A stretch of 5,385 bases of DNA from positions 1 to 5,385 of the forward strand of contig DAOWFB010000172.1 of the NCBI GenBank assembly GCA_030638205.1, read 5' to 3'. The position numbers were made by a program, and so were the translations under genes. Of the stretch, positions 1 to 5,385 are shown piece after piece. The stretch's first letter is position 1. Every line of letters begins with the position of its first letter. The notes under the pieces are model-generated. The model was not told the origin of the DNA. It was given only the letters and a program-made list of their open reading frames with translations, and ran no database searches. This stretch comes from Thalassospiraceae bacterium. Lineage in GTDB: Bacteria; Pseudomonadota; Alphaproteobacteria; Rhodospirillales; Magnetovibrionaceae.

Positions 1-290
1 ACGGCAAGGGCAAACCCCCAAACACCAACCATAACCGCACCTGCCGCACCCATCGTCAGCACGAAGTTTCGAAACGCCTCTACTTTAAGCGCGGCAATTT
101 TTGCTATGGGTTCATTTTTCTTAGTCGGGTCGATGGAGCGCAGGGCACTCCACGCTTCATTAAGCGTGTCGCTATTCAAAAATATAACAATAGCGATAAC
201 GCTTAGTATTATAAGGACAATAAAGACATTTAGCCCAAGCCCTGTTTGGACATTCTCAGCGGGTACTGGTTTATCAGAATCGTCTTCCAT
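1..290 (-). CDS. Partial two-helix membrane protein, function unknown (N-terminal 96 residues)
   Basis: Reading the minus strand from ATG at 290-288 gives 96 codons without a stop, cut by the left window edge, so the C-terminus is missing. The first 17 or so residues are acidic and polar (MEDDSDKPVPAENVQ). A strongly hydrophobic helix follows at about residues 20-38 (LNVFIVLIILSVIAIVIFL), then a charged stretch (about 39-75, with SIDPTKKNEP) and a second hydrophobic segment from about 77 to the edge. An in-frame TAG lies 12 codons before the ATG; TTG and CTG codons in between are possible starts, and none has a strong ribosome site. The Arg-Asn pair followed by a helix ending near Trp recalls the head of some pentapeptide-repeat membrane proteins, but this is a memory-based guess and the diagnostic part lies outside the window. 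It is transcribed away from cobO and need not be related to B12. Confidence 0.6.
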   Translation of the reverse strand, partial: MEDDSDKPVPAENVQTGLGLNVFIVLIILSVIAIVIFLNSDTLNEAWSALRSIDPTKKNEPIAKIAALKVEAFRNFVLTMGAAGAVMVGVWGFALA

Positions 291-492
291 GCTCGCGATG
301 GTAGCGATTCTATGACCCAAGGTCAGCTATTAAATGCCCATATTATGCGGTCTTTAAGGCTAGCTGAATTTTGGTGCATACGTATCCTTCGGGGGCGTAA
401 TTTAATCTTAAACTGCTATATTGTAGAAAATGGCTTAGTTGCCAATATACATAACAAACCCCCATCAATAGGCCATTAATAGGATTAGGCAC
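291..492. other. Divergent intergenic region between the membrane protein gene and cobO
   Basis: About 200 bp separate two divergent starts, so promoters for both genes should lie here. It is A/T-rich. I see a small palindrome ATACGTAT at 378-385, a CC-TTCG-GG mini-hairpin at 386-393 and a TGGC/GCCA inverted repeat at 431-444. No convincing open frame and no B12-box of a cobalamin riboswitch could be found on either strand. Confidence 0.5.
414..422 (+). promoter_or_regulatory. Possible extended -10 promoter element for cobO
   Basis: TGCTATATT reads as a TG-n extended -10 with hexamer TATATT at 417-422, about 70 bp before the cobO start. No good -35 hexamer is found at 16-18 bp, which an extended -10 can partly excuse. 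The call rests on this motif alone and is weak. Confidence 0.22.
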
Positions 493-1128
493 ATGACAAA
501 TAACATCCAATCTAATGTCTCGGCACCAGATGCTGGTGCCAAGCACAAAGAAAAAATGGAAAAGAAAAAAGCCGCCCGCGATAAAATTATGGCGGGCAAA
601 ACTGAAACCCGTGGGTTGGTTATTGTTCACACCGGCAAGGGCAAGGGTAAATCAACTGCCGCTTGGGGGTTGGCATTGCGTGCCATGGGGCACGGGCAAA
701 AGGTTGGCATAGTTCAATTTGTAAAAGGCGAATGGGAAACCGGCGAGAGAGTCGTATTGGAAGAACGTTTTTCCGACCTTTGCAAAATTCGTGCGTTGGG
801 CCGGGGCTTTTCATGGGAATCCCAAGATTTGGAAAAAGATGTTGCCGCCGCCAGCTCTGCATGGGATGCGGCTATGGAAATGATGAAAGACGAAAGCATT
901 TCAATGGTAATTTGTGATGAAATAAATATTGCGCTGCGTTATGGGCATTTAGACGCAGGCACGGTTGTGGCCGCATTGGCGGACAAGCGTCAGGGGCTGC
1001 ATGTGGTGCTGACCGGGCGAAACGCGCCCGAGGAAATTATCGAGGCAGCCGACCTTGTAACCGAGATGACGCTGATAAAACATCCATTTAGAAGCGGGGT
1101 AAAGGCCCAAGTCGGAGTTGAATTTTAA
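493..1128 (+). CDS. cobO: Cob(I)yrinic acid a,c-diamide adenosyltransferase (CobO/BtuR family)
   Basis: This cytoplasmic enzyme transfers the 5'-deoxyadenosyl group from ATP to the Co(I) corrinoid, forming the Co-C bond of adenosylcobalamin precursors; it can also serve salvage. The 211-residue length is normal for the family (about 200). A charged, lysine-rich head (about 17-36) is followed by the family P-loop TGKGKGKST at 47-55, the acidic Walker-B-like VICDEI with Asp142-Glu143, and the signature LTGRNAPEEIIEAADLVTEM at about 173-192. The C-terminus AQVGVEF matches the usual AQ-x-GIEF/Y ending. ATG 493 is preceded by AGGA at 481-484, 8 bp upstream. It is the first gene of a same-strand run with the lipoprotein gene and cobQ, and cobQ acts directly after it in the pathway. 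The family is the CobA/CobO/BtuR type, unrelated to PduO and EutT adenosyltransferases. Nothing appears broken. Confidence 0.95.
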   Translation: MTNNIQSNVSAPDAGAKHKEKMEKKKAARDKIMAGKTETRGLVIVHTGKGKGKSTAAWGLALRAMGHGQKVGIVQFVKGEWETGERVVLEERFSDLCKIRALGRGFSWESQDLEKDVAAASSAWDAAMEMMKDESISMVICDEINIALRYGHLDAGTVVAALADKRQGLHVVLTGRNAPEEIIEAADLVTEMTLIKHPFRSGVKAQVGVEF

Positions 1129-1133
1129 TCATT

Positions 1134-1171
1134 GAGTTTTAGATAACTTAAAGAGTTCTAGATAACTCAAA
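1134..1171. repeat. Two tandem 19-bp repeats, each an imperfect dyad
   Basis: GAGTTTTAGATAACTTAAA (1134-1152) is followed at once by GAGTTCTAGATAACTCAAA (1153-1171), with 17 of 19 positions identical. The second copy contains GAGTT-6 nt-AACTC, a perfect 5-bp inverted repeat. In the first copy the matching arms are GAGTT and AACTT, which still pair in RNA through one G-U. The outer ends TTGAGTT (1132-1138) and AACTCAA (1164-1170) are also complementary. The repeats sit 6-43 bp after cobO and 57-94 bp before the lipoprotein start, so they could be a paired regulator site or a folded mRNA element. There is no U-tract typical of an intrinsic terminator. Confidence 0.6.
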
Positions 1172-1213
1172 TTCCCGCAAAGATGTTATTATTAATCTGG
1201 ATTCGCACCAATT

Positions 1214-1218
1214 GGGAG
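1214..1218 (+). promoter_or_regulatory. Ribosome binding site that fixes the lipoprotein start
   Basis: GGGAG ends 9 bp before ATG 1228. It supports that start over the upstream in-frame ATG at 1183, which lacks such a site and would put 15 extra residues (with Arg, Trp and Glu-Pro) before the signal peptide. Confidence 0.6.
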
Positions 1219-1227
1219 CCGATAGAT

Positions 1228-1944
1228 ATGCAAAGTAAAATTATTTCCAGCCTGTTAAAATTATTCGCGCCAATACTATTATCTGGGTTATTGGTGGGGT
1301 CGCTGTCTGGCTGCGCCACTTATTCATCGGTTACAACCGAACAAAAAGCGGTTTCTGTAGTTAATAAATCAGAAAGTGTATTTTTTGATTTTTGGTCTTC
1401 TAATGAAAAACCCATGCAACAAATGCGCAGCCTTTATCCCGATGCCCGTGGCATTGTTATTTTACCGGGCGTATTAAAAGGCGGTTTCATTGTTGGTGCC
1501 GAGGGCGGCAACGGTGTTTTACTTGCACGCGACATGTCGGGGCGCTGGGGCTATCCGGCATTTTATACCATGGCCGCAGGTAGCATCGGTTTTCAGGCGG
1601 GCGTGCAATCATCAGATATTATTTTATTGTTATTTTCTGACAAGGCGGTGCGTTCGCTGGTTCGCCATCAGGGTAAAATTGGCGCAGATTTGGGCTTGAC
1701 CGTTGGCACGGTTAGCGCCGGGGTCGAGGCTTCAACCACGGCTAATGTTGGCGCAGACATACTTGCCTTTTCCAGCGGCATTGGTGTTTTTGCCGGGGCC
1801 TCGGTCGAAGCCGCGATTATGATAAAACGTAACGATTTTAATCATGCTTATTATGGCGAACCCGTAATGCCAGAACAAATAATTATTGATGGTTCTCAGC
1901 AAAACCCACAGGCTGATAAGCTTCGTAGCATTCTTGTTAAATAA
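1228..1944 (+). CDS. SYLF-domain (DUF500/Ysc84-like) outer-envelope lipoprotein
   Basis: The predicted 238-residue protein has a lipoprotein signal peptide: Lys4, a hydrophobic core at about 12-26, and the lipobox LSGC with the lipidated cysteine at 29. Alanine rather than aspartate at +2 suggests outer-membrane sorting. The body from about residue 65 fits the SYLF domain, with YPDARGIVILPGVLKGGFIVG, then GNGVLLARD, GRWGYPAFYTMAAGSIGFQAG, a glycine/alanine-rich VGADILAFSSGIGVFAG and the closing NDFNHAYYG. SYLF domains bind phosphoinositides in eukaryotes; the role of the bacterial periplasmic forms is not settled, so no specific function is assigned. The start was chosen from the ribosome site and signal peptide; an ATG at 1183 would make it 253 residues. 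The gene lies 99 bp after cobO and 13 bp before cobQ, which suggests shared transcription with cobQ although no link of SYLF proteins with cobalamin is known to me. Confidence 0.9.
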   Translation: MQSKIISSLLKLFAPILLSGLLVGSLSGCATYSSVTTEQKAVSVVNKSESVFFDFWSSNEKPMQQMRSLYPDARGIVILPGVLKGGFIVGAEGGNGVLLARDMSGRWGYPAFYTMAAGSIGFQAGVQSSDIILLLFSDKAVRSLVRHQGKIGADLGLTVGTVSAGVEASTTANVGADILAFSSGIGVFAGASVEAAIMIKRNDFNHAYYGEPVMPEQIIIDGSQQNPQADKLRSILVK

Positions 1945-1957
1945 CGAAAAATGAGAA

Positions 1958-3463
1958 ATGGATTTAAATAAAAAAAATTCGGCTCAGCAACTTGCCCGCA
2001 CCATAATGGTGCAGGGAACCGGATCGGACGTGGGCAAATCGTTACTGGTGGCGGGGTTGTGCCGCGCGTTTTCCCGCCGTGGTCTTAAGGTCAGGCCGTT
2101 TAAGCCACAAAATATGTCAAATAATGCGGCCGTAACAACAGATGGTGGTGAAATAGGTCGCGCCCAGGCATTGCAAGCCATTGCTTGTGGAACACCCCCC
2201 ATCACCGACATGAACCCGGTATTGTTAAAACCCGAAGGCGAAACAGGCGCTCAGCTTGTGGTGCAGGGCCAAGTTGATGGCCACGTTGGCCCAAATGATT
2301 TTCGCAAATTTAAAAGTAAACTTATGCCCCGGGTGTTGGAAAGCTTCGAGCGTTTAAAAGACGATGTCGATCTTGTGCTGGTCGAAGGTGCCGGAAGCCC
2401 GGCAGAAATAAACCTGCGTCAAGGTGAAATTGCCAACATGGGTTTTGCCCGGGCCGCAGGTGTTCCGGTTATTTTGGCGGGTGACGTGGAAAAAGGCGGG
2501 GTTATCGCACAGCTGGTTGGCACCCATGCGGTGCTCGAGCCGGGCGAGCGCGAACAAATAAAAGGTTTTATAATAAATAAATTTCGCGGCGATATAGCGT
2601 TGTTTGCAGGCGCGGTCAGCGAAATTGAAACCCGTACCGGCTGGGCGGCAATGGGTACGGTGCCATGGTTTGATGATGCACGTTTTTTGCCCAAGGAAGA
2701 CAGCGCATCATTGCAACGCTGGGCCGAAAGCGGAGAAACAAAAGCGGCGGCAATAAAAATTGCGGTATTTAAATTACCACGTATTGCAAATTTTGATGAC
2801 CTTGACCCGCTAATGAACGAAGACGATGTGGAGTTAGTATTATTAGATGCGGGTGATGCCCTGCCGGTTGATATAGACATTGCAATTATTCCCGGATCAA
2901 AATCGGTTATATCTGATCTGCGTTATTTAAAAGCCCAAGGATGGGACGTGGATTTAAAAGCATTTCACCGTCGCGGCGGGCGCGTAATTGGTCTTTGCGG
3001 TGGCTATCAAATGCTTGGCGACAGGGTGGTTGACCCGGACGGCTGTGAAAACCCTAACCCTGACGAAGAAGTCGGCCTCGAATTATTGAACGTTGAAAGC
3101 ATTTTAACCGGTGATAAAACGCTGGAACTTGTAACCGGAGTTGAAATTAAGTCTGCCGAACGGGTTGAGGGTTATGAAATGCATATGGGCCTGAGCGAAG
3201 GCCCGGGCAGGCATCGGCCGTGGTTTAAACTGGTTGATGGCCGCATGGAAGGCACAATTTCTGAAGACGGCAATGTTTCGGGAACTTATTTGCATGGCCT
3301 TTTTCAAGACGATGGTTTTAGGCATTCGTTTTTATCAAGCTTTAACGTTAGCCGCCCCCGTGGTGCCAGTTATAATGAGAAAATAGAACTGGTGCTTGAC
3401 GGCCTCGCCCGGCATTTGGAAGAACATCTTGACCTTGATGCCTTGCTTGAAATGGCTGAATAG
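1958..3463 (+). CDS. cobQ: Cobyric acid synthase, glutamine-hydrolysing (CobQ/CbiP)
   Basis: This cytoplasmic enzyme uses ATP and glutamine to amidate carboxylates b, d, e and g of adenosylcobyrinic acid a,c-diamide, giving adenosylcobyric acid. The 501 residues are normal for the family. The N-terminal synthetase domain carries the modified P-loop QGTGSDVGKS (19-28), FKPQNMSNNA (48-57), VEGAGSPAEINLR (142-154) and GDVEKGG (175-181, with Asp176 and Glu178). A C-terminal class I glutamine amidotransferase domain starts near 285, with PGSK at 312-315, the nucleophile Cys347 in GLCGGYQMLG, and His446 in YLHGLF. All catalytic residues that I can identify are present. ATG 1958 has only a weak GAG upstream. 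The in-frame ATG at codon 17 would fall just before the P-loop and is less likely but possible. It follows the SYLF gene by 13 bp, which suggests a shared transcript, and is convergent with cobD. Confidence 0.96.
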   Translation: MDLNKKNSAQQLARTIMVQGTGSDVGKSLLVAGLCRAFSRRGLKVRPFKPQNMSNNAAVTTDGGEIGRAQALQAIACGTPPITDMNPVLLKPEGETGAQLVVQGQVDGHVGPNDFRKFKSKLMPRVLESFERLKDDVDLVLVEGAGSPAEINLRQGEIANMGFARAAGVPVILAGDVEKGGVIAQLVGTHAVLEPGEREQIKGFIINKFRGDIALFAGAVSEIETRTGWAAMGTVPWFDDARFLPKEDSASLQRWAESGETKAAAIKIAVFKLPRIANFDDLDPLMNEDDVELVLLDAGDALPVDIDIAIIPGSKSVISDLRYLKAQGWDVDLKAFHRRGGRVIGLCGGYQMLGDRVVDPDGCENPNPDEEVGLELLNVESILTGDKTLELVTGVEIKSAERVEGYEMHMGLSEGPGRHRPWFKLVDGRMEGTISEDGNVSGTYLHGLFQDDGFRHSFLSSFNVSRPRGASYNEKIELVLDGLARHLEEHLDLDALLEMAE

Positions 3464-3464
3464 C

Positions 3465-3477
3465 TAAACGCCGTTTA
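3465..3477. other. Palindrome between convergent cobQ and cobD
   Basis: TAAACG-C-CGTTTA is a perfect 13-bp inverted repeat filling most of the 19-bp gap between the two stop codons. The arms are too close to pair fully in RNA; a 4-bp TAAA/TTTA stem with a 5-nt loop is the most that could form. It has no U-tract of useful length. It may be a weak bidirectional transcription end, a protein site, or chance. Confidence 0.35.
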
Positions 3478-3482
3478 AATAC

Positions 3483-4487
3483 CTAGATGCCAAGACGAAA
3501 AACCGCAATAACCGCAACTATCAAAATACTTAGCAACATTGCCACCGCATATATATAAAGTGCACGTTTAATGTCTGATGGTAATGCTTTGGCGCTGCCT
3601 TCGCCAATCCATTTGGCATTAACGGTTGTACCTGAATATTTTCGTGGTCCAGCCAATGCAATGCCAAGCGCGCCTGCCATTGCCGCTTCAACCCAGCCGG
3701 CATTGGGCGATGTGTGTTTGCCCGCATCTGTTAGCATTGTTTTAAAAGCCCCCCACGGGCTTGCCTTGGGCGCAACAAAAGATGCCAATGCAATAATCAG
3801 CGCGGCCAGCCGTGCGGGAATAATGTTTAAAACATCGTCAAGGCGGGCGGCAACCATGCCAAAGGCACGATAACGATCGCTCATATATCCTATTTCACTG
3901 TCCATTGTGTTTACCGCTTTGTAAATAAGAATGCCGGGAAACCCAAACAGCACATACCAAAACATGGGCGCAATTACCGCATCGGAAAAATTTTCAGCCA
4001 AGCTTTCAATGGAGGCCCGCGCTATACCGTGCTCATCCAGATGCGCCGGGTCGCGCCCGACAATATGGGAAACCGCAACTCTGGCGCTTTTAATCCCGTC
4101 TTTTTCTAGCGCGCGCATCACATCACTAGTGCGGTCAAAAAGGTCGCGTCCGGCCAAAAGGCTAAGCAATAAAACTGTTTCCAACACCCAGCCAAATTGC
4201 TGATGCAAGCTCAACCATGCAATGCCCCAACCACCCGCACCCGCCGCTATTACAATTATTAAAACAGAGATTGTCCCACGGATGGCGCGATCTAGTTGCG
4301 AGCGTTTATCGCGGTTTAGTTTTTTCTCAAGCCAGCGTATGGCCCCACCAATTATGCTAACCGGATGAGGAATAATTTTGAATATGCCTAAACGCCCGAA
4401 ATAGGCTTCCAGCAGAACCGCCACTAACAGCAAAACCAGCGGATCAAAACCGGCACCTGTAATATTTTCCAGACCAAAGGTGAACAT
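3483..4487 (-). CDS. cobD: Adenosylcobinamide-phosphate synthase, membrane protein (CobD/CbiB)
   Basis: This inner-membrane enzyme joins adenosylcobyric acid to (R)-1-amino-2-propanol or its phosphate, giving adenosylcobinamide (phosphate). From ATG 4487 the protein has 334 residues, near the usual 300-330. Hydrophobic helices appear at about 16-30, 73-92 and 101-112, with another at the C-terminus. Family motifs are PHPV (40-43), the block from IVGRDPAHLDEHGIARAS to FSDAVIAPMFW (142-177), NTMDSEIGY (193-201), RYRAFGMVAARLDDVLN and the late SPNAGWVEAAMAGALG. An in-frame TTG at 4523-4521 would add 12 residues (KKTSPPRKLSP-rich); neither start has a clear Shine-Dalgarno sequence, so the start is uncertain. 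It is convergent with cobQ, its pathway predecessor, and divergent from cbiX. In the Pseudomonas/Rhodobacter naming it is cobD; it is not the Salmonella CobD decarboxylase. Confidence 0.93.
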   Translation of the reverse strand: MFTFGLENITGAGFDPLVLLLVAVLLEAYFGRLGIFKIIPHPVSIIGGAIRWLEKKLNRDKRSQLDRAIRGTISVLIIVIAAGAGGWGIAWLSLHQQFGWVLETVLLLSLLAGRDLFDRTSDVMRALEKDGIKSARVAVSHIVGRDPAHLDEHGIARASIESLAENFSDAVIAPMFWYVLFGFPGILIYKAVNTMDSEIGYMSDRYRAFGMVAARLDDVLNIIPARLAALIIALASFVAPKASPWGAFKTMLTDAGKHTSPNAGWVEAAMAGALGIALAGPRKYSGTTVNAKWIGEGSAKALPSDIKRALYIYAVAMLLSILIVAVIAVFRLGI

Positions 4488-4533
4488 GGGCGACAGTTTG
4501 CGGGGAGGGGATGTTTTTTTCAAGCGGTTCGGG

Positions 4534-4539
4534 TATAAT
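4534..4539 (+). promoter_or_regulatory. Possible -10 box directed toward cbiX
   Basis: TATAAT is a perfect -10 hexamer on the plus strand. If used, transcription would begin near 4546 and leave a leader of about 140 nt before cbiX. No good -35 is seen at 16-18 bp upstream (only a T-rich run inside the cobD 5' end). The evidence is one hexamer, so confidence is low. Confidence 0.3.
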
Positions 4540-4673
4540 CTCAGGCCAAGACCATCACATATCTATCCCATACTATCCTGTGGCGGGGATTTAACGGCCC
4601 GAAGGCAAGGACCAGGCCAGCCCTACCGTTCATATATCTAAATAGATTTCGCTCAGAGGCAATGACCGGGCGA

Positions 4674-4679
4674 AGAGGA
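4674..4679 (+). promoter_or_regulatory. Ribosome binding site that fixes the cbiX start
   Basis: AGAGGA lies 9 bp before ATG 4689. It argues against the in-frame ATG at 4662, which would put this site inside the coding region and add nine residues (MTGRRGKKL) not expected in the family. Confidence 0.65.
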
Positions 4680-4688
4680 AAAAAATTA

Positions 4689-5309
4689 ATGTCCAGCAAT
4701 AACAATGAATACGGCGTAATGATTTGTGGCCACGGCTCTCGCGACAAGGCGGCGGTTGAGCAATTCAACCAGTTGGCGGGCGAGTTCAAAAAACACCTGA
4801 AAGAAACCGAGGTTGAAAGCGGATTCCTTGAATTTGCTACCCCGGTAATCCGTGATGGGTTAGATGCCTTGAAATCTCGCGGCATTAAAAAAATAATTTG
4901 CCTGCCGGGAATGCTTTTTGCCGCCGGTCATGTAAAAAATGACCTTCCCAGCGAAATAAATAATTATGCCGCCGAAAATCCAGAGCTTGAACTTATTTAT
5001 GCAGCCGACCTGGGAATTGATGCCCGTATGTTAAAGGCAGCGCAGGCCCGGGTAAATGAGGCAATTTCATCAGCCTCATCTGGGGATAGTGATGTGGCGT
5101 TAAGTGAAACCATGTTGCTGGTGGTTGGTCGGGGGACTAACGATTCCGATGCTAATTCCACTGTGGCCAAGGTTACCCGCATGTTGTGGGAAGGCACAGG
5201 CGTTGGCTGGGCCGAAACCGCCTATTCCGGCGTTGCCACCCCATTGGTCGATAGTGCATTGGAGAAATGCGTGAGTTTAGGGTTAAATCTCATAGTGGTC
5301 TTTCCATAA
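4689..5309 (+). CDS. cbiX: CbiX-type sirohydrochlorin cobaltochelatase, C-terminally truncated
   Basis: CbiX inserts cobalt into sirohydrochlorin (or a related early tetrapyrrole) in the cytoplasm. The 206-residue product has two CbiX/SirB-like halves. The first holds VMICGHGSRD with His15 and CLPGMLFAAGHVKNDLP with His81, the two expected metal-ligand histidines. The second begins at about 140 with LLVVGRGTNDSDAN, where Arg replaces the His, as is common in the second half of fused CbiX proteins, and includes WEGTGVGWAETAYSGVATP. The frame ends at TAA 5307 directly after LIVVFP, a strand that family members normally continue into Tyr-Phe-Leu-Phe-Thr-Gly. The following codons still resemble that continuation (see next entry), so the stop looks secondary: a pseudogene or a sequence error. 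Both first-half histidines survive, so some activity is conceivable. It is divergent from cobD. A ferrochelatase of the SirB type is a less likely alternative. Confidence 0.82.
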   Translation: MSSNNNEYGVMICGHGSRDKAAVEQFNQLAGEFKKHLKETEVESGFLEFATPVIRDGLDALKSRGIKKIICLPGMLFAAGHVKNDLPSEINNYAAENPELELIYAADLGIDARMLKAAQARVNEAISSASSGDSDVALSETMLLVVGRGTNDSDANSTVAKVTRMLWEGTGVGWAETAYSGVATPLVDSALEKCVSLGLNLIVVFP

Positions 5310-5385
5310 TTACTTGTCACCCAAACACTGATTGAACCACTGTCTGCACAAGTGAACTAGGGGGCAGGAAAAAATCCCCAATCCG
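5310..5385 (+). pseudogene. In-frame remnant of the cbiX C-terminus beyond the premature stop
   Basis: Reading on in the cbiX frame after TAA 5307-5309 gives LLVTQTLIEPLSAQVN, a TAG at 5358-5360, then GAGKNPQS to the edge. This lines up with the expected family continuation, roughly YFLFTG-x-L-I-x-R-L then a Trp region and NP-x-I. Each stop is one base away from the expected codon (TAT/TAC to TAA, TGG to TAG), and no frameshift is needed. The family comparison is from memory. The true gene end lies past the window. Confidence 0.5.

Larger units (their letters stand above)
4488..4688. other. Divergent cobD-cbiX intergenic region with a GC-rich, fold-prone patch
   Basis: About 200 bp carry the 5' ends of both genes. 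The direct repeat CAGGCCA occurs at 4542-4548 and 4613-4619, and GGCC also at 4596-4599. On the minus (cobD) strand the patch can form GCC-TTCG-GGC (plus-strand positions 4598-4607), a 3-bp stem with a UUCG-type loop, or a longer GGTCC/GGGCC hairpin around it. An ATCTA-AA-TAGAT dyad lies at 4636-4647. I could not match it to a known riboswitch, and no protein-like reading frame is seen. Confidence 0.45.

Noticed and set aside
386..393. CC-TTCG-GG hairpin upstream of cobO as a regulatory RNA
   Set aside because: The stem is only 2 bp plus a wobble; too short to support.
106..479. Plus-strand reading frames at 106-315 and 246-479
   Set aside because: The first is antisense to the membrane-protein gene and the second mostly covers intergenic DNA; neither has a ribosome site or family-like sequence.
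1129..1172. Intrinsic terminator after cobO formed by the repeats
   Set aside because: Stems are short and A/T-rich and no run of Ts follows, so a Rho-independent terminator is not supported.
2419..2880. Minus-strand 153-codon frame inside cobQ
   Set aside because: It is a shadow of the strongly supported cobQ; its composition (Ser/Ala/Pro-rich, no motifs) is that of antisense translation.
4524..4625. Cobalamin-riboswitch-like pieces on the minus strand (CCCCGCCACAGG, then GGGATAG, then GGCCTGAGATTATACC)
   Set aside because: They appear in a suggestive order but the B12-box AGCCAGGAGACCTGCC is poorly matched and the conserved core (GGTG-AAATCC and CCCGCAACTGTAA in separate arms) is absent.
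4578..4625. GATTTAAC with a following GC-rich stretch on the plus strand, resembling part of a SAM-II riboswitch
   Set aside because: The required complementary P1 strand and the later GCTAAA core are missing; the shared octamer is likely chance.
4541..4885. Minus-strand 114-codon frame spanning the intergenic region and cbiX start
   Set aside because: It overlaps the well-supported N-terminus of cbiX in antisense and shows no recognisable features or ribosome site.

Overview
The window looks like chromosomal DNA of a Gram-negative bacterium, most likely an alphaproteobacterium of moderate GC content. The evidence is the style of the cobalamin proteins (CobO, CobQ and CobD resemble alphaproteobacterial forms from memory), a lipoprotein with a lipobox, and A/T-rich intergenic stretches. 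No rRNA, tRNA, transposase, phage gene or CRISPR array is visible.

Layout, left to right. (1) Positions 1-290, minus strand: N-terminal part of a small-headed membrane protein that runs off the left edge. (2) Positions 291-492: divergent intergenic region. (3) A plus-strand run of cobO (493-1128), a SYLF-domain lipoprotein gene (1228-1944) and cobQ (1958-3463). The lipoprotein gene and cobQ are 13 bp apart; a 19-bp tandem repeat sits between cobO and the lipoprotein gene. (4) cobD/cbiB on the minus strand (3483-4487), convergent with cobQ across a 19-bp gap that holds a 13-bp palindrome. (5) A roughly 200-bp divergent region, with a TATAAT box pointing right and a GC-rich, fold-prone patch. 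(6) cbiX-like cobaltochelatase gene on the plus strand (4689-5309), whose frame is stopped early although recognisable CbiX-like sequence continues in the same frame to the window edge.

Four of the six genes belong to adenosylcobalamin (coenzyme B12) synthesis. CbiX would insert cobalt into the ring, CobO adds the adenosyl group, CobQ amidates four side chains to give adenosylcobyric acid, and CobD attaches the aminopropanol arm to give adenosylcobinamide. CobO, CobQ and CobD serve both the aerobic and anaerobic routes, so the window alone does not fix the ring-building route. I could not find a cobalamin riboswitch in either of the two divergent intergenic regions.

I see no wholly new system. 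The items most worth a second look are the decayed cbiX 3' end, the SYLF lipoprotein gene inserted between two cobalamin genes, the tandem dyad repeat in front of it, and the unexplained leader between cobD and cbiX.
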